NCBI GenBank assembly: GCA_964655175.1
Contig: CAZZLY010000003.1
Location: 1-64,000, forward strand
From: JAIOPA01 sp964655175
GTDB lineage: Bacteria; Eisenbacteria; RBG-16-71-46
Direction: 5' to 3'
Length of the DNA: 64,000 bases
Shown: positions 49,803 through 57,668 of the stretch, piece after piece
How positions within the stretch are numbered: position 1 is the first letter of the stretch
Layout of the letters: the number at the start of each line of letters is the position of its first letter
Notes under the pieces: generated by a model
The model's input: only the letters and a program-made list of their open reading frames with translations
What the model was told of the DNA's origin: nothing
The model's database searches: none
Program-made: the position numbers and the translations under genes

Positions 49803-51068
49803 TCAGGAGCCCAACATCCCCGAGCGCATCGCATGGCCCAGGTTGAAGATCGGGAGATACAGCGCCACGAGCATCAGCGCGATGACGAGACCGAGCAGCA
49901 GGATCGCGATCGGTTCGACGAGCGACGACAGGCCCTCGACCTTCGCGGTCACCCGCTGTTCGTAGAAGTCGGCGGTGCGCGTGAGCATCTCGTCGAGACG
50001 GCCCGTCTCCTCGCCGGTGGCGGTCATCTGGATGAGCATGTCGGGGAACACGCCGGTCTCGGCCATGGCCTTCGACAGCGACGCGCCGCCCTCGACCGCG
50101 GTGCGCACGTCGTCGAGCCCCTTGGCGACGAACTGGTTGCCGGGCACCGGGCGCAGCACGCGCAGCGCGAACAGGATGTTCGTGCCGCTCGCGACCAGGA
50201 TGCCGAGCGTGCGCGCGACGCGGGTCATGACGTACAGCTGCAACAGGTCGCCGAACAGCGGCAGGCGGAACTGCCAGGCGTCGAACCGCACGCGGCCCGC
50301 GTCGGTGCGCAGCCAGTTGCGAATCGCGAACGCCACGCCCGCGCTCAGGGCGGCCACGAGCAGCAGGTTCGACGTCAGGCCGTGGCTCACCGCGAGCAGC
50401 GCGCGCGTCGGCGCGGGCAGCTGCACGTGGAAGCGGGCGTAGATGTCCGAGAACATGGGGATGATCTTGAGGAACATCGCGAGCAGCACGCCGGCCGCGA
50501 ACGTGAGGATGAACGTCGGGTAGCGCAGCGAGGCCTCGACCTTGAGGCGCAGCACCTCGGCGCGTTCGAGGTAGCCCGCGGTCTGGTCGAGCACCACGTC
50601 GAGCGAGCCGCTCAGTTCGCCGGTCTGCACGAGGCTCACGAACACGGGGTTGAAGGCCGCGGGGTGCCGCGCGAGGGCCTGCGACAGGGCGTCGCCCTTC
50701 TGCACGTCGTCGCCGACCTGTTCGAGGATCGGGCGCAGACGCGGGTCGCTGTGGTCGCGCGCGATCGATCGCAGCGCGCGCACGAGCGGCAGGCCGGCGG
50801 CCATCATGGTCGAGAGCTGACGGGCGAACAGCGCGACCGAGCCCGGCGCGACGCGGGCGCGGGCCCACGCGAAGCGCGCGCGCGGCGTGCCGGCGACCAC
50901 GGGGGCGGGGCGCGCCGGGCTCGCGGCGGCGGCACGCGGTTCGATGAGCACCGGGGTGAGCTGCATCTGCGCGAGCGCGCGCAGCACCTCGTCCTCGGAC
51001 GAGGCGACCTCGATCCCCTCATGCGGTCGACCGCTCAGGTCGCGCGCTCGGTAGAAGTAGCTCGGCAT
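49803..51068 (-). CDS. pilC: Type IV pilus inner-membrane platform protein PilC
   Basis: 421-aa GspF/PilC family protein with two copies of the T2SSF domain (about 85-210 and 285-410). Repeated features are FARQLSTMMAAGLPLVRALRSI and RVARTLGILVASGTNILFALRVL, and three transmembrane helices (TFAAGVLLAMFLKIIPMF, LLLVAALSAGVAFAI, IAILLLGLVIALMLVALYLPIF). It works with PilB to extract pilins from the membrane. The ATG overlaps the pilB stop (TGATG). Confidence 0.95.
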   Translation of the reverse strand: MPSYFYRARDLSGRPHEGIEVASSEDEVLRALAQMQLTPVLIEPRAAAASPARPAPVVAGTPRARFAWARARVAPGSVALFARQLSTMMAAGLPLVRALRSIARDHSDPRLRPILEQVGDDVQKGDALSQALARHPAAFNPVFVSLVQTGELSGSLDVVLDQTAGYLERAEVLRLKVEASLRYPTFILTFAAGVLLAMFLKIIPMFSDIYARFHVQLPAPTRALLAVSHGLTSNLLLVAALSAGVAFAIRNWLRTDAGRVRFDAWQFRLPLFGDLLQLYVMTRVARTLGILVASGTNILFALRVLRPVPGNQFVAKGLDDVRTAVEGGASLSKAMAETGVFPDMLIQMTATGEETGRLDEMLTRTADFYEQRVTAKVEGLSSLVEPIAILLLGLVIALMLVALYLPIFNLGHAMRSGMLGS

Positions 51069-52792
51069 CAGTCGGCGTCCCCCAGCGTCACGGCGCGCAC
51101 TTCCTCGATCGTGGTGACGCCCTCGAGGATCTTGTGCAGCCCCGCGCGACGCAGCGTGACGAAGCCCTGCGCCAGCGCGCGCCGGCGGATCTCGTCCTCG
51201 TGCGCGCCGTCGAGCACCATGCGGCGCAGGCCACGGTCGAGTTCCAGTACCTCGAACAGCGCGACCCGGCCGGCGTAGCCGGTCTGCTTGCAGGCCATGC
51301 AGCCGCGACCGTGCGGCACCGTGTGGCCCTCGAGCAGGGCGCCGTCGGGGCCCAGCGCGGCCAGGTCCTCGGGCGTGGGCACCACCGCTTCCTTGCAGCG
51401 CTCGCACACGCGACGCACGAGGCGCTGCGCCATCACGAGCGACATGGCCGAGCCCACCAGGTAGCGCGGCACGCCCATGTCCGCCAGACGCGTGAGCGTG
51501 CCCGGCGCGTCGTTGGCGTGCACGGTCGAGAACACGAGGTGTCCGGTCAGCGCGCTCTTGACGGCGATGTCGGCGGTCTCGGGGTCGCGGATCTCGCCGA
51601 TCATGAGCACGTCGGGGTCCTGCCGCAGGATGGCGCGCAGCGCGCGCGCGAAGGTCATGCCGACCTTGGCGTTGGCGTGCACCTGCGCGACGCCCTCGAT
51701 GTGGTACTCGATCGGATCCTCGACCGTGATCAGGTTGCGATGCACGCTCTTGATGGCCTGCAGCGCCGAGTACAGCGTGGTCGTCTTGCCCGAGCCCGTG
51801 GGGCCCGAGATCAACACCATGCCGTGCGGCTGACGGATCGCGCGCACGAACGCCTCGAGCGTGGCACCCTCGAGGCCCAGGTTCTCGACGCGGCGTTCGA
51901 ACGCGCTCTTGTCGAACAGACGCATGACGACCTTCTCGCCATGGGCCGTCGGCAGCGTCGAGACGCGCAGGTCGACCTCGCGGTCGGGCAGATGCACCGA
52001 CAGGCGCCCGTCCTGCGGCAGCAGCCGGACGGCGATGTCGAGATCGGCGAGCACCTTGATGCGCGAGACGATCGCCATCTGCAGGGGCTTGGGCGGCTTC
52101 ATGACCTCGTGCAGCACGCCGTCGATGCGGAACCGCACCGTGACGCGGTCGCGTGCGGGTTCGACGTGGATGTCGGAGGCGCGCGCGTCGATCGCCTCGG
52201 CGATCATCAGGTTGACCAGACGCACGACCGGGGCGTCCTCGACCTGCTGCCGCAGCACGGCCAGATCGACGTCGGATTCCTCCGTCGTCGAGGTCGAGAC
52301 GTCGAGGTTGTCGAGGATCGCGCCCAGGTGCTCGGTGGTGCGCAACTCCGAGTAGAACTGCTCGATGACCTCGCTCAGTTCCGAGGGCGCCGCCATCCAC
52401 ACCGTGAGGCGGCAACCGGTGAGTGCGCGCAGATGATCGAGCGCGACGAGGTCGAGCGGATCGCTCACCGCGACCTCGAGCACGTCGCCGTCGCGCGCGA
52501 GCACGAGGACCTGCAGGTCGCGCGCGAGCGACTCGGGTACGAGCTGCACGGCCTCGCGATGCGCCGACGTGAGCTTCTCGGTGTTCGCGATGGGCAGTGC
52601 GAACTGACGGGCGAGCGCCTCGACGAGATGCGCCTCGTCGAGCAGGCCCAGACGCACGAGCGACTGGCCCACGCGTTCGCGCGGCTCCGCCCGCTGCTGC
52701 AACGCCTGCTCGACCTGATGCGCCGTCACCACGCCGCGCTCCACCAGGAGCTCGCCGAGTCGGCTCGAGCGCAGGCTCGCGGGCATGATCAT
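51068..52792 (-). CDS. pilB: Type IV pilus extension ATPase PilB
   Basis: 574-aa GspE/PilB secretion ATPase. An N-terminal MshEN/T2SSE_N domain (LGELLVERGVVTAHQVEQAL...LVEALARQFALPIA), the N2 domain with ASDIHVEPARDRVTVRFRIDG, Walker A GPTGSGKTTTLYSAL (Lys336), the Asp box ITVEDPIEYHIEG, Walker B MIGEIRDPETAD, the His box TGHLVFSTVHAND and a Zn knuckle (CERC...CMACKQTGY) are intact. MshEN domains in some PilB proteins bind cyclic-di-GMP; the first-repeat motif here resembles that type, so such control is possible. GGAGG lies 5 nt before the ATG at 52792. First gene of the pilus transcript. Confidence 0.96.
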   Translation of the reverse strand: MIMPASLRSSRLGELLVERGVVTAHQVEQALQQRAEPRERVGQSLVRLGLLDEAHLVEALARQFALPIANTEKLTSAHREAVQLVPESLARDLQVLVLARDGDVLEVAVSDPLDLVALDHLRALTGCRLTVWMAAPSELSEVIEQFYSELRTTEHLGAILDNLDVSTSTTEESDVDLAVLRQQVEDAPVVRLVNLMIAEAIDARASDIHVEPARDRVTVRFRIDGVLHEVMKPPKPLQMAIVSRIKVLADLDIAVRLLPQDGRLSVHLPDREVDLRVSTLPTAHGEKVVMRLFDKSAFERRVENLGLEGATLEAFVRAIRQPHGMVLISGPTGSGKTTTLYSALQAIKSVHRNLITVEDPIEYHIEGVAQVHANAKVGMTFARALRAILRQDPDVLMIGEIRDPETADIAVKSALTGHLVFSTVHANDAPGTLTRLADMGVPRYLVGSAMSLVMAQRLVRRVCERCKEAVVPTPEDLAALGPDGALLEGHTVPHGRGCMACKQTGYAGRVALFEVLELDRGLRRMVLDGAHEDEIRRRALAQGFVTLRRAGLHKILEGVTTIEEVRAVTLGDAD

Positions 52793-53052
52793 CGCGGCCT
52801 CCGCTCGGGTCGGCGTGTGCGCACGGCACGCCGCGACCGCGTGCCGAGCGGGCACACGAGGCGGGACGGGACCGAGGGCGTGGACGCGACGAGCATGGTG
52901 GGTCGGGCACGCGTGGCGTGGGGCCAACGCGCTCCTGCGTTCCGAGGGCTGTCGGAGCGTCCCGCTCATCGGGGCGCGCCGTGGGAGATCGGGAGTCCGT
53001 CCGCACCTGCGAACGGGCTTCCCGGGAGAGAGGGACACGGCGGCGAGCACAC

Positions 53053-53079
53053 ACGACGATCCGTGGGGGGAATCGTCGT
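53053..53079 (-). promoter_or_regulatory. Hairpin at the 5' end of the predicted pilB transcript
   Basis: 8-bp inverted repeat ACGACGAT / ATCGTCGT with an 11-nt loop of CCCCCC type on the minus strand, beginning at the predicted start of transcription. It could stabilise the long leader or bind a regulator. Confidence 0.4.
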
Positions 53080-53083
53080 CTCA

Positions 53084-53113
53084 AGCATACGGAGCGCGTT
53101 CGAGGCGGGGCAA
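53084..53113 (-). promoter_or_regulatory. Promoter of the pilus operon
   Basis: Minus strand: -35 TTGCCC (53108-53113), an 18-nt spacer and -10 TATGCT (53084-53089). Transcription from here would leave about 285 nt untranslated before pilB. Confidence 0.5.
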
Positions 53114-53502
53114 CGGAATGTGGCCTGCGAGGTGCATGCACGCGGTTCCGGTCGTGCAAACTCCGCGATTCGCACGCGCGGCGCGCGTTCCCGTTCACGT
53201 GTGCGCGACGACGTGCAGTGCGGCGTGACGTTGCGTGCGAGGTCAGGTTGCGCGGTCGCGCGTTGCAGGTTGCACGACGCGTCCGCGAGCGCGGTGCGCG
53301 GGGACGCCCCGTCCGGAGGCGTACGCGTGCGTGCAGTGGGGCGCGGGGCTTGAGGTTGGCGCGGCGGTGCGCGCGCGCGCGGGCCTCGCGGACGTCGCGG
53401 GCACGAGTGATGCAAGAACCGACGGTGCCGCGTCGTGCGTCCTCCCGTCGCGGAGCGCCCCACCGATCGTCGTGCCGCCCCACCGCAGGAGCTGCGAAAC
53501 GG

Positions 53503-54804
53503 ATGTCGTCACGCTCTCGCTCACTCGCCCTCGTCCTCGCCGGCATGCTGCTCGTGCCGGTGGGCAGCGCGTGCGCCCAGGTGACGGAGACGTCGGTGAC
53601 GTTGGGCTGGACCGCGCCCGGTGACGATTCGACGACGGGTCGTGCGACGCGTTACGACCTGCGCTGGGCGAACACGCCGATCACCGACGCGAGCACGTTC
53701 GCGGCCGCGACCGTGGTCGACCCGGTGGTCGCACCGGGACCGGCGGGCTCGCTCGAGTCGTTCACGATCGGGGGGCTCACGCCGGCGACCGCGTACTGGT
53801 TCGCGCTCGTGACCGTGGACGAGGCGGGCAACCGCTCGGTGCTGTCGAACGTGGCGCAGGCGACCACGCTCGCCTCGAGCGATCTCGTGCGGCCCGCGAG
53901 CGTGCCCGTGACGCTCGTCGCGACGACCGCCGGCAGCGTCACCGTGCGCTGGACCGAGGTGGGCGACGACAGCCTCACCGGCCTCGTGACCGCGATCGAA
54001 CTGCGGTGGTCGTACGCACCGATCGGTGAGGCGCAGTGGGCGAGTGCGCAGCCCGTCTCGGGCGTGCCCGCCCCGAGTGGCCCCGGCACCGTGCAGCAGG
54101 TCACGATCGTCGGCCTCGATCGCTCGCGCGACGTGTACGTGGCGGCGCGCGCCCGCGACGACGTCAATCGCGTCTCGGCCATCGCCCCCGCGCTCGTCGT
54201 GCCGCATCTGCTCGACACCGCACCGCCGTCCGCCCCCACGGGCGTGGCCGCGGTGGTCGAGGCGTCGGGCGTGCGTCTGCAGTGGGACCCGAATCCCGAG
54301 GCCGACCTGCGCGGCTACCACGTGCATCGCGCGCTCGCGGCCAAGGGCCTGTTCGCGCGCCTGACGACGACGCCCGTGACGCTCGAATCGTTCGTGGACG
54401 CCGCGCCGCCCGACACGCTGCTCGCGTGGTACGCGATCACCGCGGTGGATGCGAGCGGCAACGAGAGTGCGCGCAGCGCCGCGTTCCGCGTCACCTTGAG
54501 CGCCGATGCGCCGCTGCAGTGGGCGATCGCGCCGCCGTACCCGAACCCGAGTCGCGTCGGCACCCCGGTCACGCTGCCGCTCACCGTGCCGGTGGTCGGC
54601 TCGACCGAGGTCGTCCTCGACATCCAGGACGATGCCGGACAGCACGTGCGCACGATCCGCGTCGTGAATCCCACGCCGGGCACGAAACTCGTGATCTGGG
54701 ACGGACTCAACGACGCGCGCCGCGTCACTGCGCCCGGGCTCTACCGCGTCTGGTTGCGCGACGGCGCGCGGCGCGAACTCGCACGCATCGTGAGGATCCC
54801 GTGA
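53503..54804 (+). CDS. Secreted fibronectin type III protein with C-terminal sorting domain
   Basis: 433-aa exported protein. Signal peptide MSSRSRSLALVLAGMLLVPVGSACA, three FnIII-like modules (about 30-125, 130-240, 245-340), the first two with the motif PGDDSTTGRATRYDLRW / VGDDSLTGLVTAIELRW and the third with PPSAPTGVAAVVEASGVRLQWDPN, then a FlgD-like sorting domain of about 90 residues: PPYPNPSRVGTPVTLPL, LDIQDDAGQHVR, WDGLNDARRVTAPGLYRVWL. A surface or matrix protein. The start is fixed by the signal peptide, with AGGAG 11 nt before it. The next gene, a PorV-like barrel, starts inside its stop codon (GTGA). Confidence 0.85.
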   Translation: MSSRSRSLALVLAGMLLVPVGSACAQVTETSVTLGWTAPGDDSTTGRATRYDLRWANTPITDASTFAAATVVDPVVAPGPAGSLESFTIGGLTPATAYWFALVTVDEAGNRSVLSNVAQATTLASSDLVRPASVPVTLVATTAGSVTVRWTEVGDDSLTGLVTAIELRWSYAPIGEAQWASAQPVSGVPAPSGPGTVQQVTIVGLDRSRDVYVAARARDDVNRVSAIAPALVVPHLLDTAPPSAPTGVAAVVEASGVRLQWDPNPEADLRGYHVHRALAAKGLFARLTTTPVTLESFVDAAPPDTLLAWYAITAVDASGNESARSAAFRVTLSADAPLQWAIAPPYPNPSRVGTPVTLPLTVPVVGSTEVVLDIQDDAGQHVRTIRVVNPTPGTKLVIWDGLNDARRVTAPGLYRVWLRDGARRELARIVRIP

Positions 54805-56186
54805 GCGCGGCCCGGCGTTCCCTCGCGGGCCTCGTGCTCGTCGCACTCGCGTCGACCGCACACGCGGCGGGCTCGGGCGGCACCGCCGCGGCGAGCTTCC
54901 TCACCGTGGGCAGCGGCGCCTCGGTGCTCGCGATGGGCGGTGCGACGCTCGCGAGCGGCGAGGGCCTCGCCGCCTCCGCGTGGAACCCGGCCGCACTCGC
55001 GGGACTCGGTCCGCTCGAACTCGCCATGTCGCACGCCCCGCTGCCCGGTGGCGCGTCGCAGGACTGGTTCGCGGTCGGCGGCGCCATGTCGGGTGATCCG
55101 ACGCGCTGGGCGGTGCAGGCGGTCTTCCAGCGCGAGGACGGCATCGAGGGGCGCGACGCGTCCAACCTGCCGACGGGCACGATCTCGGTCTCGGACCTGG
55201 CGCTCACCGCGCGTCTGGCGCGGCCGCTCGGGCGTCATCTGAGTCTCGGTGCGGGCGCGGAGTGGGTGCACGAGGTGCTCGCGGGCACGACGGGTTCGGG
55301 CGTGGGGTTCGAGGCGGGACTGCGCGCGCGCGTGGGTCCGTTCGGCGCCGCACTCGCGACGCGTCATGCCGGTGGGCGCATGTCCTACAACGGCGCGACG
55401 TGGGATCTGCCCACCGTGATCGCGGCCGGCGGTTCGTGGCAGGACGACGCGCACGGTCTGCGGCTCACGATGGATGCCGAATCGCCGACGCACTACGTCA
55501 AGAACGTGCGCGTGGGCGCGGAGTGGCGCTGGCGCGACGTGATCGCGCTGCGTGCGGGCTATCGCCGTCAGGTGGGTGAGTCCGCCCTCGAGACGCTCAC
55601 CGGACCGTCGTTCGGCCTCGGCACGGTGGTCGCCGGCCTCGGCTTCGATTACGCGTTCATCCCCGGGGCCACGGAGGCCAACGGCACGCATCGCATGGGT
55701 CTCGTGTGGCGGCCCGCAGCGCCCGCCGGCACGGTCGGCGCGCGCCCCGCGCGCGTGAAACCCAAGCGCCCCGCGGTCGAGACGATCAAGGTCGCGCCCG
55801 TCGTCGCGCCGTCACCCGCGCGGTCCGCGCCGACCGCGCCCGCGCCCGTCGTCGCCGCACCCGTGACCGTGGACACGGTGGCCCGCGTCGTCGCCGCACC
55901 GCCAGCGCCGGTGCGGGACTCGGTGGTCGCGCGTGCGCCGGTGGCGCCGCGTCGCACCGCTGGGCCGCCCGCGTCGGACCCCGTGCTGTTCGCGCCCGTG
56001 CCGTCCCCGGTCGCGAGTCCGCGGCCCACGCACGTGGTCGTGGCGGCGGGGGAGAACCTGTATCAGATCGCGCGCCGCTGGGGCGTCTCGGTGAACGCGA
56101 TCATGATGGAGAACGACCTCGCGAACGATCGCGTCGCGAAGGGCACGCGCCTGCGACTGCCGGCCTCGCGCGCCGCGTCGCACTGA
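54801..56186 (+). CDS. PorV/PorQ-like outer-membrane barrel fused to a C-terminal LysM domain
   Basis: 461-aa protein. A signal peptide (MSAARRSLAGLVLVALASTAHA) leads to GGTAAASFLTVGSGASVLAMGGATLA...AASAWNPAAL, the N-terminal hallmark of PorV/PorQ (UPF0164) barrels, with amphipathic strands up to about residue 310. A Pro/Ala/Val-rich linker of about 100 residues follows, then a LysM domain (about 412-456: HVVVAAGENLYQIARRWGVSVNAIMMENDL...KGTRLRLP). In type IX secretion PorV shuttles cargo to the cell surface; LysM binds peptidoglycan. GTG start overlapping the stop of the FnIII/CTD gene suggests the two proteins act together, as carrier and cargo or as a surface complex. Confidence 0.82.
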   Translation: MSAARRSLAGLVLVALASTAHAAGSGGTAAASFLTVGSGASVLAMGGATLASGEGLAASAWNPAALAGLGPLELAMSHAPLPGGASQDWFAVGGAMSGDPTRWAVQAVFQREDGIEGRDASNLPTGTISVSDLALTARLARPLGRHLSLGAGAEWVHEVLAGTTGSGVGFEAGLRARVGPFGAALATRHAGGRMSYNGATWDLPTVIAAGGSWQDDAHGLRLTMDAESPTHYVKNVRVGAEWRWRDVIALRAGYRRQVGESALETLTGPSFGLGTVVAGLGFDYAFIPGATEANGTHRMGLVWRPAAPAGTVGARPARVKPKRPAVETIKVAPVVAPSPARSAPTAPAPVVAAPVTVDTVARVVAAPPAPVRDSVVARAPVAPRRTAGPPASDPVLFAPVPSPVASPRPTHVVVAAGENLYQIARRWGVSVNAIMMENDLANDRVAKGTRLRLPASRAASH

Positions 56187-56193
56187 CGCGGCG

Positions 56194-56568
56194 TCAGCGC
56201 CGCAGCATCTGCATGCCGGCCGTCGCCGCGAGCAGGCCGCCGACGACCGAGCCGAGCACGTAACCCAGTGCCGGGCCCCACAGCCCATCGCGCACGAGCG
56301 CCAGCGCCTCCCACGAGAACGCCGAGAACGTGGTGAAGCCGCCCAGCACGCCGGTGACCAGGAACAGACGCGCGTCGCTCGGCAGCAGCTCGTGCTCGAA
56401 CGCGAGCGTGAGCAGCGCGCCGATCGCGAACGCCCCGAGCAGATTGACCACGATCGTGCCCCACGGGAACCGCGACGGGGCCACCGCGCGCGCGACCCAC
56501 GAGGACATGAGCCAGCGCAGCACGCTACCCGTGGCTCCACCGCCGGCGACCAGCAGCAGGTCCCTCAC
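56194..56568 (-). CDS. crcB: Fluoride channel FluC
   Basis: 124-aa four-helix membrane protein that exports fluoride as a dual-topology dimer. It has GGGATGSVLRWLMS, PWGTIVVNLLGAFAIGAL (the conserved Asn) and GVLGGFTTFSAFSWE with the TM3 break and the Phe box. GTG start at 56568 overlapping the E1alpha stop (GTGA), so it is the translationally coupled last gene of a 2-oxoacid dehydrogenase operon; no fluoride riboswitch is seen before it. It converges with the PorV-like gene with 7 bp between stops. Confidence 0.92.
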   Translation of the reverse strand: MRDLLLVAGGGATGSVLRWLMSSWVARAVAPSRFPWGTIVVNLLGAFAIGALLTLAFEHELLPSDARLFLVTGVLGGFTTFSAFSWEALALVRDGLWGPALGYVLGSVVGGLLAATAGMQMLRR

Positions 56569-57668
56569 AGCGGGAACGCCCCGTCGAACGAGGTGCCGAG
56601 CCCGCGGGCCTGGGCGTACTTCATCTGCTCCTGCAGGTGCGCGGGCATCTCGGCGTACACGTCGGTGAAGATCGTCTCGATCGCCGGCGGCGGCAGCGCC
56701 TCCGCCGCGGTGATCGCGGCCGAGATCTCGTCGTTGATCTCGGCGGTCCACTGCTCGAGGTCGGCGTCCACCAACAGGCCCTTGCCGCGCAGCCAGGTGC
56801 CGAAGCGGGCCACCGGGTCGCGCTGCTCCCAGGTCTTGACGACCTCGGGGTCGCGGTAGCGCGTCGGGTCGTCGCTCGACGAGTGCCCGCCCATGCGGAA
56901 CGTGACCGACTCGATGAAGGTCGGCCCCCCGCCCGAGCGCGCACGGTCCACCGCCTCGCGCTGCGCCGCGATGACCGCGAGCAGGTCGTTGCCGTCCACG
57001 CGGATGCCGGGCATGCCGTAGGCGACCGCCTTGATCGCGATGCTGCTCGACACGGTCTGCGCCGAGAGCGGCACCGAGATGGCCCACTGGTTGTTCTGGC
57101 AGAAGAACACGTTGGGCGTCTTCCACACCGCCGCGAAGTTCATCGCGGCGTGGAAGTCGCCGATGCTCGTGCCGCCGTCGCCGATGTAGCCCACGCACAC
57201 GGTGTCGTGGCCGAGGAGCTTGGCGGCGTAGGCCGCGCCCATGGCGTGCGGCAGCTGCGTGCCGATGACGCTCGACCACGCCACCGAGTTCACCCTGCGA
57301 TCGCTGAAGTGCATGGGCATCTGCCGGCCCAGCAGCACGTCACCGCTGTTGCCGATGAGCTGGCAGATGAACTCCTGCACCGTCGTGCCGCGCCACAGGC
57401 ACACGCCGGTCTCGCGCAGGGCATGGAACACCCAGTCGCTGGCCTTGAGCGGATAGGCCGAGCCGGTGACCGAGGCCTCCTGGCCCGTGGCCATGCCGTA
57501 GAAGCCGATGCGGCCCTGCCGCTGCAGCGACAGCATGCGCTGGTCGAGCAGGCGCATCTTGAGCATGTGCCGGTGCAGCGCGCGCAGGTCGTCGTCCGGC
57601 ACCGCCGGCGGCGTCGCGATCTCGCGGCCCTCGTCGTCGAGGACGCGGCGCAGGGTCTCGTCGACCAT
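56565..57668 (-). CDS. 2-oxoacid dehydrogenase E1 component, alpha subunit
   Basis: 367-aa thiamine-diphosphate enzyme subunit. The TPP motif runs from YIGDGGTSIGDFHAAMNFAAVWKTPNVFFCQNNQWAI, and the phosphorylation-loop-like region GGHSSSDDPTRYRD is present. RIGFYGMATGQEAS is characteristic of the branched-chain/pyruvate heterotetrameric E1 group. Together with E1beta it decarboxylates a 2-oxoacid and passes the acyl group to the E2 lipoyl arm. Sequence features favour branched-chain 2-oxoacids over pyruvate, but this is not certain. The ATG overlaps the E2 stop by 1 nt. Confidence 0.9.
   Translation of the reverse strand: MVDETLRRVLDDEGREIATPPAVPDDDLRALHRHMLKMRLLDQRMLSLQRQGRIGFYGMATGQEASVTGSAYPLKASDWVFHALRETGVCLWRGTTVQEFICQLIGNSGDVLLGRQMPMHFSDRRVNSVAWSSVIGTQLPHAMGAAYAAKLLGHDTVCVGYIGDGGTSIGDFHAAMNFAAVWKTPNVFFCQNNQWAISVPLSAQTVSSSIAIKAVAYGMPGIRVDGNDLLAVIAAQREAVDRARSGGGPTFIESVTFRMGGHSSSDDPTRYRDPEVVKTWEQRDPVARFGTWLRGKGLLVDADLEQWTAEINDEISAAITAAEALPPPAIETIFTDVYAEMPAHLQEQMKYAQARGLGTSFDGAFPL

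Larger units (their letters stand above)
52793..53502. other. 710-bp non-coding region between pilB and the FnIII surface protein
   Basis: No supportable gene lies here. It contains the pilB promoter candidate (53084-53113), a hairpin (53053-53079) and GC-rich, GTTGC-containing sequence around 53225-53275 without a clear period. No promoter is visible for the plus-strand gene at 53503. Confidence 0.5.

Noticed and set aside
53041..53130. Cyclic-di-GMP riboswitch in the pilB leader
   Set aside because: The conserved GEMM core and tetraloop receptor sequences are absent; only a simple hairpin is present.
53221..53280. Repeated GTTGC units as an iteron-like array
   Set aside because: Spacing is irregular (17, 15, 7 nt) and no replication gene is nearby.
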